From Paraburkholderia phenazinium (lineage in GTDB: Bacteria; Pseudomonadota; Gammaproteobacteria; Burkholderiales; Burkholderiaceae), in NCBI RefSeq assembly GCF_900100735.1, contig NZ_FNCJ01000003.1, positions 434,001 to 498,000 of the forward strand: a DNA stretch of 64,000 bases, in the 5' to 3' direction. Under the pieces are notes generated by a model, which was given only the letters and a program-made list of their open reading frames with translations, was not told the origin of the DNA and searched no databases. Positions 26,810-35,770 of the stretch are shown here, piece after piece (position 1 is the first letter of the stretch; the number at the start of each line of letters is the position of its first letter). Made by a program: the position numbers and the translations under genes.

Positions 26810-27697
26810 TTAGCCCATCGCGCCCACCACGATGCGCGCTGCCGCCGCGATAACATCGTCGCGCGCCTTCGCATCCTGCTGCGGTTGCGTGTGATAGATG
26901 CCGAGGATCAGCGGCGGCCGCGACGGCGGCCAGACCAGTCCGAGATCGTTGGCGGTGCCGTAATCGCCAGTGCCGGTCTTGTCGCCGCGCGTCCAGCCGG
27001 CGGGAAGCGCCGCGCCGATCCGCTGCGCGCCCATCTGGTTGCCGCGCAGCCAGTCCAGCAATTGCGTGCGCTGCGCGAGCGGCAAGGCCGCGCCGAGCGT
27101 CAGCGTCTGCAGGCTGCGAACCATCGCAGCGGGCGTCGCGGTGTCGCGCGGATCGCCGGGTATTGCGTCGTTCAGCGAGGTCTCCAGACGATCCAGCCGG
27201 AACACAGGATTACCGATCAGGCGCGCATACGCCGTCACGGCGTTTGTGCCACCCAGCAGCTTGATCAGCAGATTGGCGGCGGTATTGTCGCTGCGCTGGA
27301 TCGCGGCCGCGCACAGTTCGGCTACCGTCATGCCCTCGCTGACGTGCTCAGCCGTGACGGCCGAGTAATGCACCACGTCGCTTTGCGCGTAGTGAATGCG
27401 CTGCTGCATGAGCCCGGCCACCTGCGTGCTGCGCGCCAGAATCGCACCGATCAGGATCACCTTGAAAGTGCTGCAGAACGGAAAGCGCTCGTCGGCGCGA
27501 TGGCCGATCTGCGCACCGGTGGCGGTATTCAGGGCAAACACGCCAAGACGGCCACCCGAGCTTTGTTCGAGCTGGGCGAGCTGGGCTGCGGGCGAATCTG
27601 CCGCGGACGTTTGTGCGGCCCGGGCGCCGGCGGCGAGGGCCAACGGAAGGGTCGCGGCAATCCGCAACCATGTGCGGCGGTGTTGAGAACAGGTCAT
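26810..27697 (-). CDS. penA: Class A beta-lactamase (PenA/PenI-like)
   Basis: A 295-residue serine beta-lactamase that would hydrolyse penicillins and some cephalosporins in the periplasm. It has all class A motifs: S-T-F-K with catalytic Ser76 (Ambler 70) and Lys79, SDN at 136-138 (Ambler 130-132), Glu172 in RLETSLNDAIPGDPRDT (Ambler 166), and KTG at 240-242. The residue before the serine is Cys (C-S-T-F-K), a mark of Burkholderia Pen enzymes. The signal peptide holds RRTWLRI, a twin-arginine-like motif, fitting Tat export reported for the family. I prefer the ATG at 27697 over a TTG ten codons upstream. An AmpR-type regulator is divergently encoded next door. Confidence 0.92.
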   Translation of the reverse strand: MTCSQHRRTWLRIAATLPLALAAGARAAQTSAADSPAAQLAQLEQSSGGRLGVFALNTATGAQIGHRADERFPFCSTFKVILIGAILARSTQVAGLMQQRIHYAQSDVVHYSAVTAEHVSEGMTVAELCAAAIQRSDNTAANLLIKLLGGTNAVTAYARLIGNPVFRLDRLETSLNDAIPGDPRDTATPAAMVRSLQTLTLGAALPLAQRTQLLDWLRGNQMGAQRIGAALPAGWTRGDKTGTGDYGTANDLGLVWPPSRPPLILGIYHTQPQQDAKARDDVIAAAARIVVGAMG

Positions 27698-27721
27698 CAG
27701 GAAAATCTCGTGGGCTAAGGG

Positions 27722-27783
27722 TGGCAACTAAGCGTGGCAACTAAGGATGGCCACTAAGTGCCAACCAAGCATGCCAACTGAAG
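27722..27783. repeat. Tandem ~13-bp direct repeats in the penA/ampR intergenic region
   Basis: Five related units follow one another: TGGCAACTAAG (27722), TGGCAACTAAG (27735), TGGCCACTAAG (27748), TGCCAACCAAG (27759) and TGCCAACTGAAG (27772). Spacing is 11-13 bases. They lie 25-86 bases upstream of the beta-lactamase ATG, inside the 193-base gap to the divergent LysR gene, so they are in the promoter or 5' leader. They could be regulator half-sites or a drifting tandem repeat. Confidence 0.7.
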
Positions 27784-27890
27784 GCTGAACGTAAACGTTC
27801 CAGGAAGACGCGACTATCGTCCCTTTGCGCGCGGATGGCAAACGAGGATAATTTGGCTCAGGGTAAAGAAAATCTTTTGGCTAGCCATCC

Positions 27891-28772
27891 ATGCGTCCAC
27901 ATCTGCCGCTCAACGCCTTACGTGCTTTCGAATCGTCGGCACGCCACCTGAGCTTCACGCGCGCCGCGCTCGAACTGAACGTGACCCAGGCGGCCGTCAG
28001 CCAGCAGGTGCGCATGCTGGAAGAGCGGCTCGGCACCGCCCTCTTCAAGCGGCTGCCGCGCGGGCTGGGCATGACCGACGAAGGGCGTGCGCTGCTGCCG
28101 GTCCTGAGCGACGCGTTCGGCCGCATCGAGAGCGTGCTCAAGCAATTCGAAGGGGGGCATTTTCATGAGGTGCTGACGGTAGGCGTGGTCGGCACCTTCG
28201 CGGTCGGCTGGCTGATGCCGCGGCTCAAATCGTTTCGCCAGGCGCATCCGTTCGTGGAGCTGAGGCTCCTGACCCATAACAATCTCGTGGATCTCGCGTC
28301 AGAAGGTCTGGACTTTGCGATTCGCTTCGGCGAGGGCATCTGGCCGGGCACCCACAACGAGTTGTTGCTCGACGCACCGCTTAGCGTGCTGTGCGCGCCG
28401 GAGATTGCCCGCCGGCTGGCGGCGCCGGGCGAGTTGGCACGCGAAACCCTGTTGCGCTCCTATCGCGCCGACGAGTGGAGCCTCTGGCTCGCCGCTGCGG
28501 GGCTCGATCCATGGAGCGTCAACGGCCCGGTGTTCGATTCGTCGCGTTTGATGGTGGAGGCGGCGGTGCAAGGCGCCGGCGTGGCGCTGGCGCCGCCGCG
28601 CATGTTCGAGCGCGAGTTGCAGACCGGTGCGCTGGTTTGCCCGTTCAAGACCGAAGTGAAAACCGGCAGCTACTGGCTCACGCGGCTGAAATCGCGGCGC
28701 ATGGCGCCGGCGATGGAGGTGTTTCGCAACTGGATACTGTCCGAGGCGAACGGCATGCCGCTTGCTGACTGA
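27891..28772 (+). CDS. penR: LysR-family regulator of the adjacent beta-lactamase (AmpR/PenR type)
   Basis: A 293-residue LysR regulator. The N-terminus MRPHLPLNALRAFESSARH with LSFTRAALELNVTQAAVSQQV is very close to AmpR/GcvA-type helix-turn-helix domains. The rest (about 90-290) is the substrate-binding effector domain; in AmpR this senses muropeptide cell-wall fragments. It is divergent from penA with 193 bases between the starts, the standard layout for an inducible Pen/Amp system. It is expected to repress its own gene and activate penA when peptidoglycan recycling is disturbed. The regulatory link is inferred from family and layout. Confidence 0.9.
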   Translation: MRPHLPLNALRAFESSARHLSFTRAALELNVTQAAVSQQVRMLEERLGTALFKRLPRGLGMTDEGRALLPVLSDAFGRIESVLKQFEGGHFHEVLTVGVVGTFAVGWLMPRLKSFRQAHPFVELRLLTHNNLVDLASEGLDFAIRFGEGIWPGTHNELLLDAPLSVLCAPEIARRLAAPGELARETLLRSYRADEWSLWLAAAGLDPWSVNGPVFDSSRLMVEAAVQGAGVALAPPRMFERELQTGALVCPFKTEVKTGSYWLTRLKSRRMAPAMEVFRNWILSEANGMPLAD

Positions 28773-28792
28773 TCGGTACCGCGGGATTCCGG

Positions 28793-30364
28793 CTACGGCG
28801 TAACGACCTCGCGCCGATCCCCCGCCACCTTGAAGGCCGCGGTCAAGGCGCTCAACTGTTGCGCCTGACTCGCGAGCGAGCTCGCCGTCGCCGCGCTCTC
28901 CTCGACCAGCGCCGCGTTGTGTTGCGTGACTTCGTCCATCTGCGTGACGGCGAGGCTCACCTGCTTGATGCCCTCGCTCTGCTCGCGCGAGGCCGCCGCA
29001 ATCTCCCCGACGATGCGCGCCACCCGGCTGATCGCCGCTTCGACCTCCTGCATCGTGCCGCCGGTTTGGTTGACGAGGCCCGCGCCATTCTCGACGCGCG
29101 AAGTCGACTCCGCGATCAGCGCGCCAATCTCCTTGGCCGCGGCCGCCGAACGCTGCGCGAGGCTGCGCACTTCGCCGGCCACCACCGCGAAACCGCGCCC
29201 GTCTTCGCCGGCGCGCGCCGCTTCGACCGCCGCGTTCAAGGCGAGGATGTTGGTCTGGAAGGCAATCGCCTCGATCGCCGTGATGATGCCGGTCATCTTC
29301 GACGAGCCGGCATGAATCGCCTGCATGGTCTCGACCATGCTGCCCACCGAAGCGCGTCCGCGCGCCGCCATCTCGGAGGCATGCGAGGCCAGTTCGCTCG
29401 CATGGCGGGCGTTTTCCGCGTTCAGTTCGACGGTGGCGGTCAACTGCTCCATCGCCGAAGCGGTTTGTTCGAGAGAGGCCGCCTGCTCCTCGGTGCGCTG
29501 CGACAGATCGAGATTGCCCGCGGCGATCTGCTGCGTCGACGAAGCGATCGAATGCGAACCGGCCCGCACCGTCGTGACGGTGGCGCCGAGCCTGGCCTGC
29601 ATCGCCGCGAGGCCGCGCAGCAACAGCGCCATTTCGTCGTTGGAGCGGATCGGCACCTGGGTGGTCAGCTCACCGGCCGCGATCGCGTCGAACTGGCGCA
29701 GCGCGTCGTGCAACGGCGTCATGATCGCGCGGCGCAAGGTGCGCCAGCTCAGGAAGGCTACCGTCAAACCCAACGCGATGCTGCCGAGGCTCGCCCACAG
29801 CAGCCGGTGAAAACGCGCCGCCGAGCGTTCGTTGGCCTCTTGCGCCTGCTGGTTCAGATACTGTTCGAGCGCGCCCTGGCTCGTATTCATCGCGGTGTAG
29901 AGGCCAATCAGACGGTTGGCGCGGCTCTCGTCCATCCAGTTGGTGTCGCCGCTGCGGATCGCCGCGATCAGTTGGTCGATGGCGTCGCGCCTGACGGCCG
30001 TGCGTTTCGCGGCGAGATCGTCGGTAAGCTGTTGCAGCTCCGGCGTCTTCGGCAGCTCGCGGAAGCTGTTCCACCATTTGTCCGACTCGGCTAGCAGCGC
30101 GCCTGCGCGGTCGAGCTGCGCGGTGAGTTGCGGCGAATGCGGGTTGCTCATCGCCCAGTCGAGTCCGAAGCGGGCCCGCGACATGGCGGTCCCCGACTTG
30201 CCCAGCGCCACCACTGAGGCGAAATGCACCGCGTAGGCGTCGTGCTGCGCGTCGTTACTCTGCGACATCCCGACCATGCCCAGCACGCCGGTCCCGATCA
30301 GCAACGCGGCGAGGAAGGCGATCGTGATCGCAATCCGCAGATTGATGGTGAGATTCTTCGTCAT
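28793..30364 (-). CDS. Methyl-accepting chemotaxis protein (Tar/Tsr type)
   Basis: A 523-residue receptor. TM1 spans about 10-30 and TM2 about 190-210; between them is a ~155-residue helical periplasmic domain of the four-helix type. A HAMP segment ([21 protein letters not shown]) follows, then the long signalling coiled coil with the highly conserved hairpin tip [22 protein letters not shown] near 385-405. It should bias flagellar switching through CheA/CheW at the cell pole. I chose the ATG at 30364; the longer open frame upstream has no membrane segment and overlaps the neighbouring LysR sense. No che genes are nearby, so it is an orphan receptor. Confidence 0.92.
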   Translation of the reverse strand: MTKNLTINLRIAITIAFLAALLIGTGVLGMVGMSQSNDAQHDAYAVHFASVVALGKSGTAMSRARFGLDWAMSNPHSPQLTAQLDRAGALLAESDKWWNSFRELPKTPELQQLTDDLAAKRTAVRRDAIDQLIAAIRSGDTNWMDESRANRLIGLYTAMNTSQGALEQYLNQQAQEANERSAARFHRLLWASLGSIALGLTVAFLSWRTLRRAIMTPLHDALRQFDAIAAGELTTQVPIRSNDEMALLLRGLAAMQARLGATVTTVRAGSHSIASSTQQIAAGNLDLSQRTEEQAASLEQTASAMEQLTATVELNAENARHASELASHASEMAARGRASVGSMVETMQAIHAGSSKMTGIITAIEAIAFQTNILALNAAVEAARAGEDGRGFAVVAGEVRSLAQRSAAAAKEIGALIAESTSRVENGAGLVNQTGGTMQEVEAAISRVARIVGEIAAASREQSEGIKQVSLAVTQMDEVTQHNAALVEESAATASSLASQAQQLSALTAAFKVAGDRREVVTP

Positions 30365-30630
30365 CGTAGTCGGTGGTCTTTCCAGGCTGGACGTGCGGGC
30401 TCCGCGCACGTTCGGGCAGCAACCTCGCCGCTCGCTTCGTTCCACACAAGGAACAACGTATCGTATTTGGAAAGTATAACGACTCGCCGGACGCGGCAAA
30501 AGCAATTTTGAGAATGTGTGGCGCGTATTCGACGCCACGTGGGGCCGCGGTGCGGGGATGCTGTTCTCGAAGTGACTCACCAGACTGTGCGCCCAAATGG
30601 GCATCCAGGCGGGCACCCAAGCGCGGCAAA

Positions 30631-31491
30631 CTACTCGCCGATCCACGAGCCGCGCAGGTCGCTATCGTGCAGCAGTTGCAGCAAGGTGCCCGCCGGGCGG
30701 CTGAGCCGTTTCGCGGCAAGCGCGATGAATTCCACCGCCGGCAGCACCGGCAGACTGGCGTTGTTGACTGGCGGCGCGAGGCCGCGGGCGGCCAGATACT
30801 GCGGCCGCACGGTGATGCCCAGGCCGCCGCGCGCCGCGGCAATGCAGCCGGCGTGGCTGCTGCTCGTGCACACCACCTGCCAGCTAAAGCCCGCTTCGGC
30901 GAGCGCATCCAGTACGACTGCGCGCGTCACGCTCGGCTCGGCCACGAGGATCAGCGGCAGCGGCTGCGTCATATCCACCAGCGTGCCGGTGCGCGCGAGC
31001 CACTCGAGCCGCCCCGTGAAAAGCGGTACGCCACGCCGGTCGCCAAGGCGCCGCTTGCCGACCAGCAGGTCGATCGAGCCGGCATCCAGCAATTCGTAGA
31101 GCTTGCCGGTCATGCCGATGGTGATCTCCAGCTCCACATCGGGATGGGCGTTGCGAAATGCCGCGAGCACAGTGGGCAGCGGCCCGAGCGCGACGTCATC
31201 CGAGGAACCCAGCCGCACACGGCCTTTCAGGCGCGGCGCGCGAAACTGCGATTCGGCGCGCTTGATGGCCTGCAGGATCACGCTGGCATGGGCAAGCATC
31301 GCCTCGCCATCGGGCGTCAGGGCGAGTGAGTGGGTGTCGCGCACGAACACCCGCCGGCCGATCTCGTGTTCCAGGCGGCGAATGTGCTCGCTCACGCTCG
31401 ACTGCGTGAGGCCGAGTTGCCGCCCCGCCTCCGTGAAGCTATGGCACGCGGCGACGGTGGCGAAGGTCTTGAGCCAGATGGGATTGAGCAT
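30631..31491 (-). CDS. LysR-family transcriptional regulator
   Basis: A 286-residue LysR protein. The helix-turn-helix is in residues about 3-62 ([23 protein letters not shown]), and the effector-binding domain covers about 88-280. It diverges from a DHA2-type exporter gene with a 173-base gap that contains a palindromic T-N11-A site, so it most likely controls that exporter and itself. The effector is not evident from sequence. Confidence 0.9.
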   Translation of the reverse strand: MLNPIWLKTFATVAACHSFTEAGRQLGLTQSSVSEHIRRLEHEIGRRVFVRDTHSLALTPDGEAMLAHASVILQAIKRAESQFRAPRLKGRVRLGSSDDVALGPLPTVLAAFRNAHPDVELEITIGMTGKLYELLDAGSIDLLVGKRRLGDRRGVPLFTGRLEWLARTGTLVDMTQPLPLILVAEPSVTRAVVLDALAEAGFSWQVVCTSSSHAGCIAAARGGLGITVRPQYLAARGLAPPVNNASLPVLPAVEFIALAAKRLSRPAGTLLQLLHDSDLRGSWIGE

Positions 31492-31499
31492 GCGCCATT

Positions 31500-31520
31500 G
31501 TTATCGGCAATATCGATAAC
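31500..31520. promoter_or_regulatory. Palindromic LysR-type operator
   Basis: GTTATCG-GCAATAT-CGATAAC is a perfect 7-bp inverted repeat with a 7-base centre. It contains ATC-N9-GAT and the T-N11-A core expected of LysR regulators. It begins nine bases upstream of the LysR start codon and lies in the gap to the divergent exporter, so it fits autoregulation and exporter control. Confidence 0.65.
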
Positions 31521-31664
31521 AGTCAACGTCCTTAGTGGGGTTCCCGATTGACTGGCATGTCAATATCATGTCGGCATACCCAACGCTTGCCTCGCAGATC
31601 ACCTTGCACCGCCATGCTGCGGTGCAAAGCGACTGAGGCGGCCCCGCATGCCGAGAAGTTCACC

Positions 31665-33068
31665 ATGAGTAAGGATTCAAGCCAGACTGCGTTGCTCTGG
31701 ATCGTCGCTGCCGGTTTTTTCATGCAGTCGCTCGATACGACGATCGTTAACACCGCGTTGCCCTCCATCGCCCATAGCCTGCACGAAAGGCCGCTGGCGA
31801 TGCAGCCGGTGATCGTCGCCTACACGCTCACCATGGCCATGCTCACGCCCGCCTCGGGCTGGCTCGCCGATCGCTTCGGCACACGCCGGGTCTATTTCGC
31901 GGCCATCCTGATCTTCGTGCTCGGCTCGCTATGCTGCTCGAGCGCGCATACGCTGGGACAACTGGTGATCGCGCGGGTGCTGCAAGGCGTCGGCGGTTCG
32001 ATGCTGCTGCCCATCGGGCGGCTTGCCGTGCTGCGCAGCGTCTCCGGCGAGCAGTATGTGTCGGCGCTGGCGTTTATCTCGGTGGCGGGGCAGGTCGGGC
32101 CGATCGTTGGACCGACGCTCGGCGGCTGGTTCGTCGAAGCCATCTCGTGGCACTGGATTTTTCTGATCAACGTGCCGATCGGCGCGATTGGCCTGTTTGC
32201 CGTGCATCGCTATCTGCCGCGCAGCACCACTTCGGCTGCGCCACCCTTCGACCTGGCCGGCTGCGCACTGCTCTCGCTGTGCATGATCGCCTTTTCACTC
32301 GCCGTGGATACACCGGTACAGACGCATCGCGCCGCTTGGGCCACGGGTCTGTTCGTACTCGGCCTCGTCTCCGCCCTCGCCTATGTACCCTACGCGAAGC
32401 GCCGCGCCAATCCGCTGTTCAAGCTCAAACTGTTTAGCGAACCTAACTTCAGCGTCGGGCTGATCGGCAATCTGGTGTGCCGGATCGGTTCGAGCGCGGT
32501 GCCGTTCCTGCTGCCCTTGCTGATGCAGTTGCAGCTCGGCTATACGCCGCTGCATTCCGGCATGATGATGTTGCCCGCCGCACTCGCCGGCACCGTCGCC
32601 AAACGCTGGATCGCACCGCTCATCCGGCGCTACGGCTACGACACGTTCCTGCTGGTCAACACCATCATCGTGGGCTCGGCAATTGTCGGGTTCGCGCTGA
32701 TCTCGCGCGGCACGCCGCTCGCACTCGAAATTGCCGTGCTCGCGGTGTTCGGCGCGGCCAATTCGATGCAGTTCGCGGCCATGAACAGCGTCACGTTGAA
32801 GGGGCTCTCACATGAGGACGCCGGCAGCGGCAACAGCCTGTTCTCGATGGTGCAGATGCTGGCAATGGGGCTGGGTGTGTCGATTGGCGGCGGGCTCGTC
32901 AATCTGTTCTCGGCACAACTCGGCTCAGCGGCGCTCGGTTTTCGCTTGAGCTTCGTGTGCGTCGGCGTGATTACGCTGGTGTCCGCGCTGGTGTTTCGGC
33001 GCCTCGAAGAAGCGCCGCTGGCGCCGGCTGGCGTGGGACGCGCGGCGTCCAGCGTTCCGATGGCCTAG
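31665..33068 (+). CDS. DHA2-family MFS drug/proton antiporter
   Basis: A 467-residue transporter with about 14 predicted membrane helices. It begins WIVAAGFFMQSLDTTIVNTALPSIA, the typical DHA2/EmrB first helix with its D-T-T motif; GWLADRFGTRR is motif A, and GQVGPIVGPTLGGW is motif C of drug antiporters. It should expel hydrophobic compounds using the proton gradient. The start is the ATG at 31665 after GAGAAG; 39 upstream in-frame codons look non-coding. It is divergent from a LysR gene and has no membrane-fusion or outer-membrane partner nearby, so it probably exports only to the periplasm. Confidence 0.9.
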   Translation: MSKDSSQTALLWIVAAGFFMQSLDTTIVNTALPSIAHSLHERPLAMQPVIVAYTLTMAMLTPASGWLADRFGTRRVYFAAILIFVLGSLCCSSAHTLGQLVIARVLQGVGGSMLLPIGRLAVLRSVSGEQYVSALAFISVAGQVGPIVGPTLGGWFVEAISWHWIFLINVPIGAIGLFAVHRYLPRSTTSAAPPFDLAGCALLSLCMIAFSLAVDTPVQTHRAAWATGLFVLGLVSALAYVPYAKRRANPLFKLKLFSEPNFSVGLIGNLVCRIGSSAVPFLLPLLMQLQLGYTPLHSGMMMLPAALAGTVAKRWIAPLIRRYGYDTFLLVNTIIVGSAIVGFALISRGTPLALEIAVLAVFGAANSMQFAAMNSVTLKGLSHEDAGSGNSLFSMVQMLAMGLGVSIGGGLVNLFSAQLGSAALGFRLSFVCVGVITLVSALVFRRLEEAPLAPAGVGRAASSVPMA

Positions 33069-33211
33069 CGGATGTGATCGCCAAAGAGACCGAGCAAGCC
33101 GATGATGATCAGATACAACGCCACGATGTAGTTAAGCAGGCGCGGCACCGCAAGGATCAGAATGCCGGCGATCAGCGCCGCGAGCGGGCCCATGTTGGTC
33201 ACGATATGCAT
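33065..33211 (-). CDS. Small DUF3096-like membrane protein
   Basis: A 48-residue protein with two hydrophobic stretches, MGPLAALIAGILILAVP and LNYIVALYLIIIGLLGLFG. This layout matches the short DUF3096 family, of unknown function. The ATG at 33211 follows AGGAG by nine bases. It is convergent with the MFS gene, and the two stop codons share bases: CTAG at 33065-33068 supplies a TAG to each strand. The start giving a longer product lacks a ribosome site. Confidence 0.75.
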   Translation of the reverse strand: MHIVTNMGPLAALIAGILILAVPRLLNYIVALYLIIIGLLGLFGDHIR

Positions 33212-33570
33212 GTTCTTTTTCTCCTGGATCGATAGCGGAAAATTCCGCGTGGCTACTGGCGCCGGCAACCGGCGCGCTGCGCCGCAAATGCCGCGGGTGC
33301 GCTCGCACAGCGGCGAACCTTGCGTGGGCGGCTGCTAGAGCCGCTTGCTGTGAGGCAGCAATCCGCATGCCTGCCTGAGTCCATTCTATGCCCTCTATCC
33401 GTCGCAGCATCACCCGCCTGCCAAGGTGCGGGCCTCCTTCGACTTGAGCGTTTCATTGACCGCGCCAACGGCTCGGGCCGCCACGCGATTGAGCGAGCGC
33501 AGTGCGCAAGCCCCGCCCATCTGCTAACCTGATTGTCTTCCCGACTACAGCGTCCTCAGGCGCGTTTCTC
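33212..33570. other. Intergenic stretch, no gene seen
   Basis: 359 bases between the divergent starts of the DUF3096-like gene and the SH3-domain gene. It should hold both promoters. I see only a short GCGGCT/AGCCGC hairpin near 33327-33345 and no supported open frame. Confidence 0.4.
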
Positions 33571-34347
33571 ATGCCCATCCGGTTCATCACTGCGCACAAG
33601 CTCGCCACCCGCGCCACGCTTGCCGCGGTACTCGCGCTCCCCTGCGCAGCGTTCTCCCAGGTGCAGGCTGTCACCAACGAGCCTGTCAACCTGATGTCCG
33701 GACCCGGTGACGACTATCCCGTGGTCGCCGGACTCGCGCCCAATCAGCCGGTCGAGGTAATGGGCTGCGTGAGCGGCTATGAGTGGTGCGACGTCGTGCT
33801 CGACGACCTGCGCGGCTGGGTCTACGGCGGCGCTCTCACCTATGCGTATGAAGGTAATTACGTGCCGCTCATCAGCTACGGCGCGGTGATCGGCTTGCCG
33901 GTGGTAGTGTTCTCGTTCGACTCGTATTGGGACAACTACTATCGCGGCCGGCCGTGGTATGGCGATCGCGATCGCTGGCGCCATGGCGGGCCATCCGGCT
34001 ATCCTGGCCATCCGTATCAAGCGCCGCCGCAACAGTCCCAGCCGTACCGGCCACCGGGCCAGCCCTATCCGAACGGCGGCAATGCATACGCGCCGCCGGG
34101 CCAACCGGTCTACCGTCCGAACACCGGACCGGTCCCGCACGGCGGACAGCCGCAGCCTCAAGGGCAGCCGCAGCAGCAATTCGGCGGTCGTCCGCCGGCG
34201 CCGGTGCAGCCTCAGCCTCATCCACAGGCGCAGCAGCCGCAGCAACAGTTCGGCGGCCGGCCGCCGATGCAGGAGCGTGCGCAACCACAGCAGCAGCCGC
34301 AGAGCCGCGGACAGCAAAACGAGGGACATCGCGAGCCGCCGCAGTAG
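33571..34347 (+). CDS. Secreted SH3-domain protein with Pro/Gln-rich tail
   Basis: A 258-residue protein with a signal peptide (cleavage near AAFSQ, residue 29). Residues about 32-90 form a bacterial SH3 domain: VNLMSGPGDDYPVVAGL, then EVMGCVSGYEWCDVVLDDLRGWVYGG. A short hydrophobic strand follows (LISYGAVIGLPVVVF). The last ~120 residues are Pro/Gln/Gly-rich with a repeated QQQFGGRPP unit. Such proteins usually bind peptidoglycan or envelope polymers; the function here is not known. The ATG at 33571 starts the signal peptide; no strong ribosome site is visible. Confidence 0.8.
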   Translation: MPIRFITAHKLATRATLAAVLALPCAAFSQVQAVTNEPVNLMSGPGDDYPVVAGLAPNQPVEVMGCVSGYEWCDVVLDDLRGWVYGGALTYAYEGNYVPLISYGAVIGLPVVVFSFDSYWDNYYRGRPWYGDRDRWRHGGPSGYPGHPYQAPPQQSQPYRPPGQPYPNGGNAYAPPGQPVYRPNTGPVPHGGQPQPQGQPQQQFGGRPPAPVQPQPHPQAQQPQQQFGGRPPMQERAQPQQQPQSRGQQNEGHREPPQ

Positions 34348-34353
34348 CCTTGC

Positions 34354-35145
34354 TCACGTCGTGAAGTCCGCCTGGTCAGACGAACAAAGGCCATCCCCGG
34401 CGCGCGACGCGTCGGGTTTCCGGTTCAGATCTGTACCCTCGGCGAGCTTCACGTCCAGCGCCGCTTCCCCGGCAGGCGCGAGCGCCAGATCGGCGCAGGC
34501 GGCCCACGCCGACAGCGTATCGCCGAACCCGCCGCGCGCCCGGCTCGCGCGCCGCGCACTGGTGACCACACGCGGCGCGGCGCTCCACGCGATGCACGCG
34601 CCGCTCGCCAGCAACTGCTCGACGAGAGCCACATCCTCACTGCATGCGAGCGGAGCGAAGCCGCCCGCCCGGCGATAGGCCTGCGCGGAAACGCCTAGGT
34701 TGGCGCCGTGCACATGCCGATGCCCATCGGCGTCCAGATAGATCCGACCGAAGTAGTCGCGCACGTGTGGCGGATGCGCGGCCCAGTCGTCGACGCAGAT
34801 CGAACCGCACACCGCATCCACGCCCAGCGCCAATTGCGCCGCGAGCCAACCCGGTCCGACGCGGCTGTCCGCATCCGTAAATGCCAGCCAGCGTGCGCCC
34901 GCCGCGAGCAGGCGCTGTGCGCCGGCACCCCGCGCGATGCCGACATTGCGCGCCTGCAACACGAGCGTTTCGACGCCGCAGCAGGTGGCGATTTCGCTGG
35001 AGCGGTCCGTGCAATCGTCGAGCACCACGATCGTTCGCACCACTTCGCCGCCTAGCGCGGGATCGCGCGCCGCTTCGAGGACTGCGGCAAGGCAGCTTGC
35101 CAGCGAAGCATCCTCGTTGTGGGCGGGAATCACGACGCCGATCAT
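34354..35145 (-). CDS. Family 2 glycosyltransferase
   Basis: A 263-residue GT-A fold enzyme: MIGVVIPAHNEDASLASCL, VVLDDCTDRSSEIA, and FTDADSRVGPGWL with the DxD-type metal site, then HGANLGVSAQAYRRAGGF and a late CSEDVALVEQL. It transfers a sugar from a nucleotide donor. The start overlaps the methyltransferase stop (ATG at 35145 inside its last codons), showing translational coupling. The open frame continues upstream in the opposite sense of the methyltransferase and is not coding. It is the last of a three-gene unit with a methyltransferase and a flavin dehydrogenase; the product of that unit is unknown. Confidence 0.85.
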   Translation of the reverse strand: MIGVVIPAHNEDASLASCLAAVLEAARDPALGGEVVRTIVVLDDCTDRSSEIATCCGVETLVLQARNVGIARGAGAQRLLAAGARWLAFTDADSRVGPGWLAAQLALGVDAVCGSICVDDWAAHPPHVRDYFGRIYLDADGHRHVHGANLGVSAQAYRRAGGFAPLACSEDVALVEQLLASGACIAWSAAPRVVTSARRASRARGGFGDTLSAWAACADLALAPAGEAALDVKLAEGTDLNRKPDASRAGDGLCSSDQADFTT

Positions 35146-35741
35146 GCGAGCCCCTCGTGTTGCGCCACTGAGCGTGGGTCGGCGGACCACACGTCGAGCA
35201 GTACATCCGCATCTTCGTGATGGGCGAGCCGCGCGAGTCCGCAGCGTGTATCGAGCACGGCATGGACCGTCGCCGCGGGCTGCGGCGCGGCTTCGAATGG
35301 CCGCCGCCAGTGGCACGCCAGCAAGGTGCCGTCCGGCGTGAGCGCAGTCTTGATGCGGTCGGCCAACTGCTGCAGTTCCGGCTCGCGGAGGTAATAGGCA
35401 AGCTCGCTGATCACGATCAGATCGAATGCCCCGTCCGGCCAGTCGTACGGGATAGTGCGGCGCTCGACGCACACGTGCGGCAGCGCCGACAGGCGTTCGC
35501 TGGCGAGACGCACGGCCGTTTCGTTCAGATCGGCCACGAGCAGGCTGTCGCAACGGGCGGCAAGCTGCGCCGACAGTTCGCCGTTCGCGCAGCCCGGCTC
35601 GAAAGCGCGCCGGAAGCGCTCGCGCGGCAGCAAGGCTAGCGTCAGCAGGCGCTTGCGGCGCTCGTACCAGCGGTTGCGAAAACCCCAGGGATCGTCGCAA
35701 GCTTCATAGAGCGATTCAAAATAACCGTTGGATGAAATCAT
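35142..35741 (-). CDS. SAM-dependent methyltransferase (NodS-like)
   Basis: A 199-residue class I methyltransferase. It begins YFESLYEACDDPWGFRNRWYE, a NodS-like opening, followed by the SAM-binding FEPGCANGELSAQLA (motif I), LLVADLNETAV, and FDLIVISELAYYL. NodS itself N-methylates a chitooligosaccharide; relatives act on diverse amines and hydroxyls. It starts 29 bases after the dehydrogenase gene ends and overlaps the glycosyltransferase start, so the three are one operon. The start at 35741 is the first Met consistent with the domain; the longer open frame upstream reads through the dehydrogenase in the wrong frame. Confidence 0.85.
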   Translation of the reverse strand: MISSNGYFESLYEACDDPWGFRNRWYERRKRLLTLALLPRERFRRAFEPGCANGELSAQLAARCDSLLVADLNETAVRLASERLSALPHVCVERRTIPYDWPDGAFDLIVISELAYYLREPELQQLADRIKTALTPDGTLLACHWRRPFEAAPQPAATVHAVLDTRCGLARLAHHEDADVLLDVWSADPRSVAQHEGLA

Positions 35742-35770
35742 TTCGGATACCTTGTCATATGGCCTGCGAC

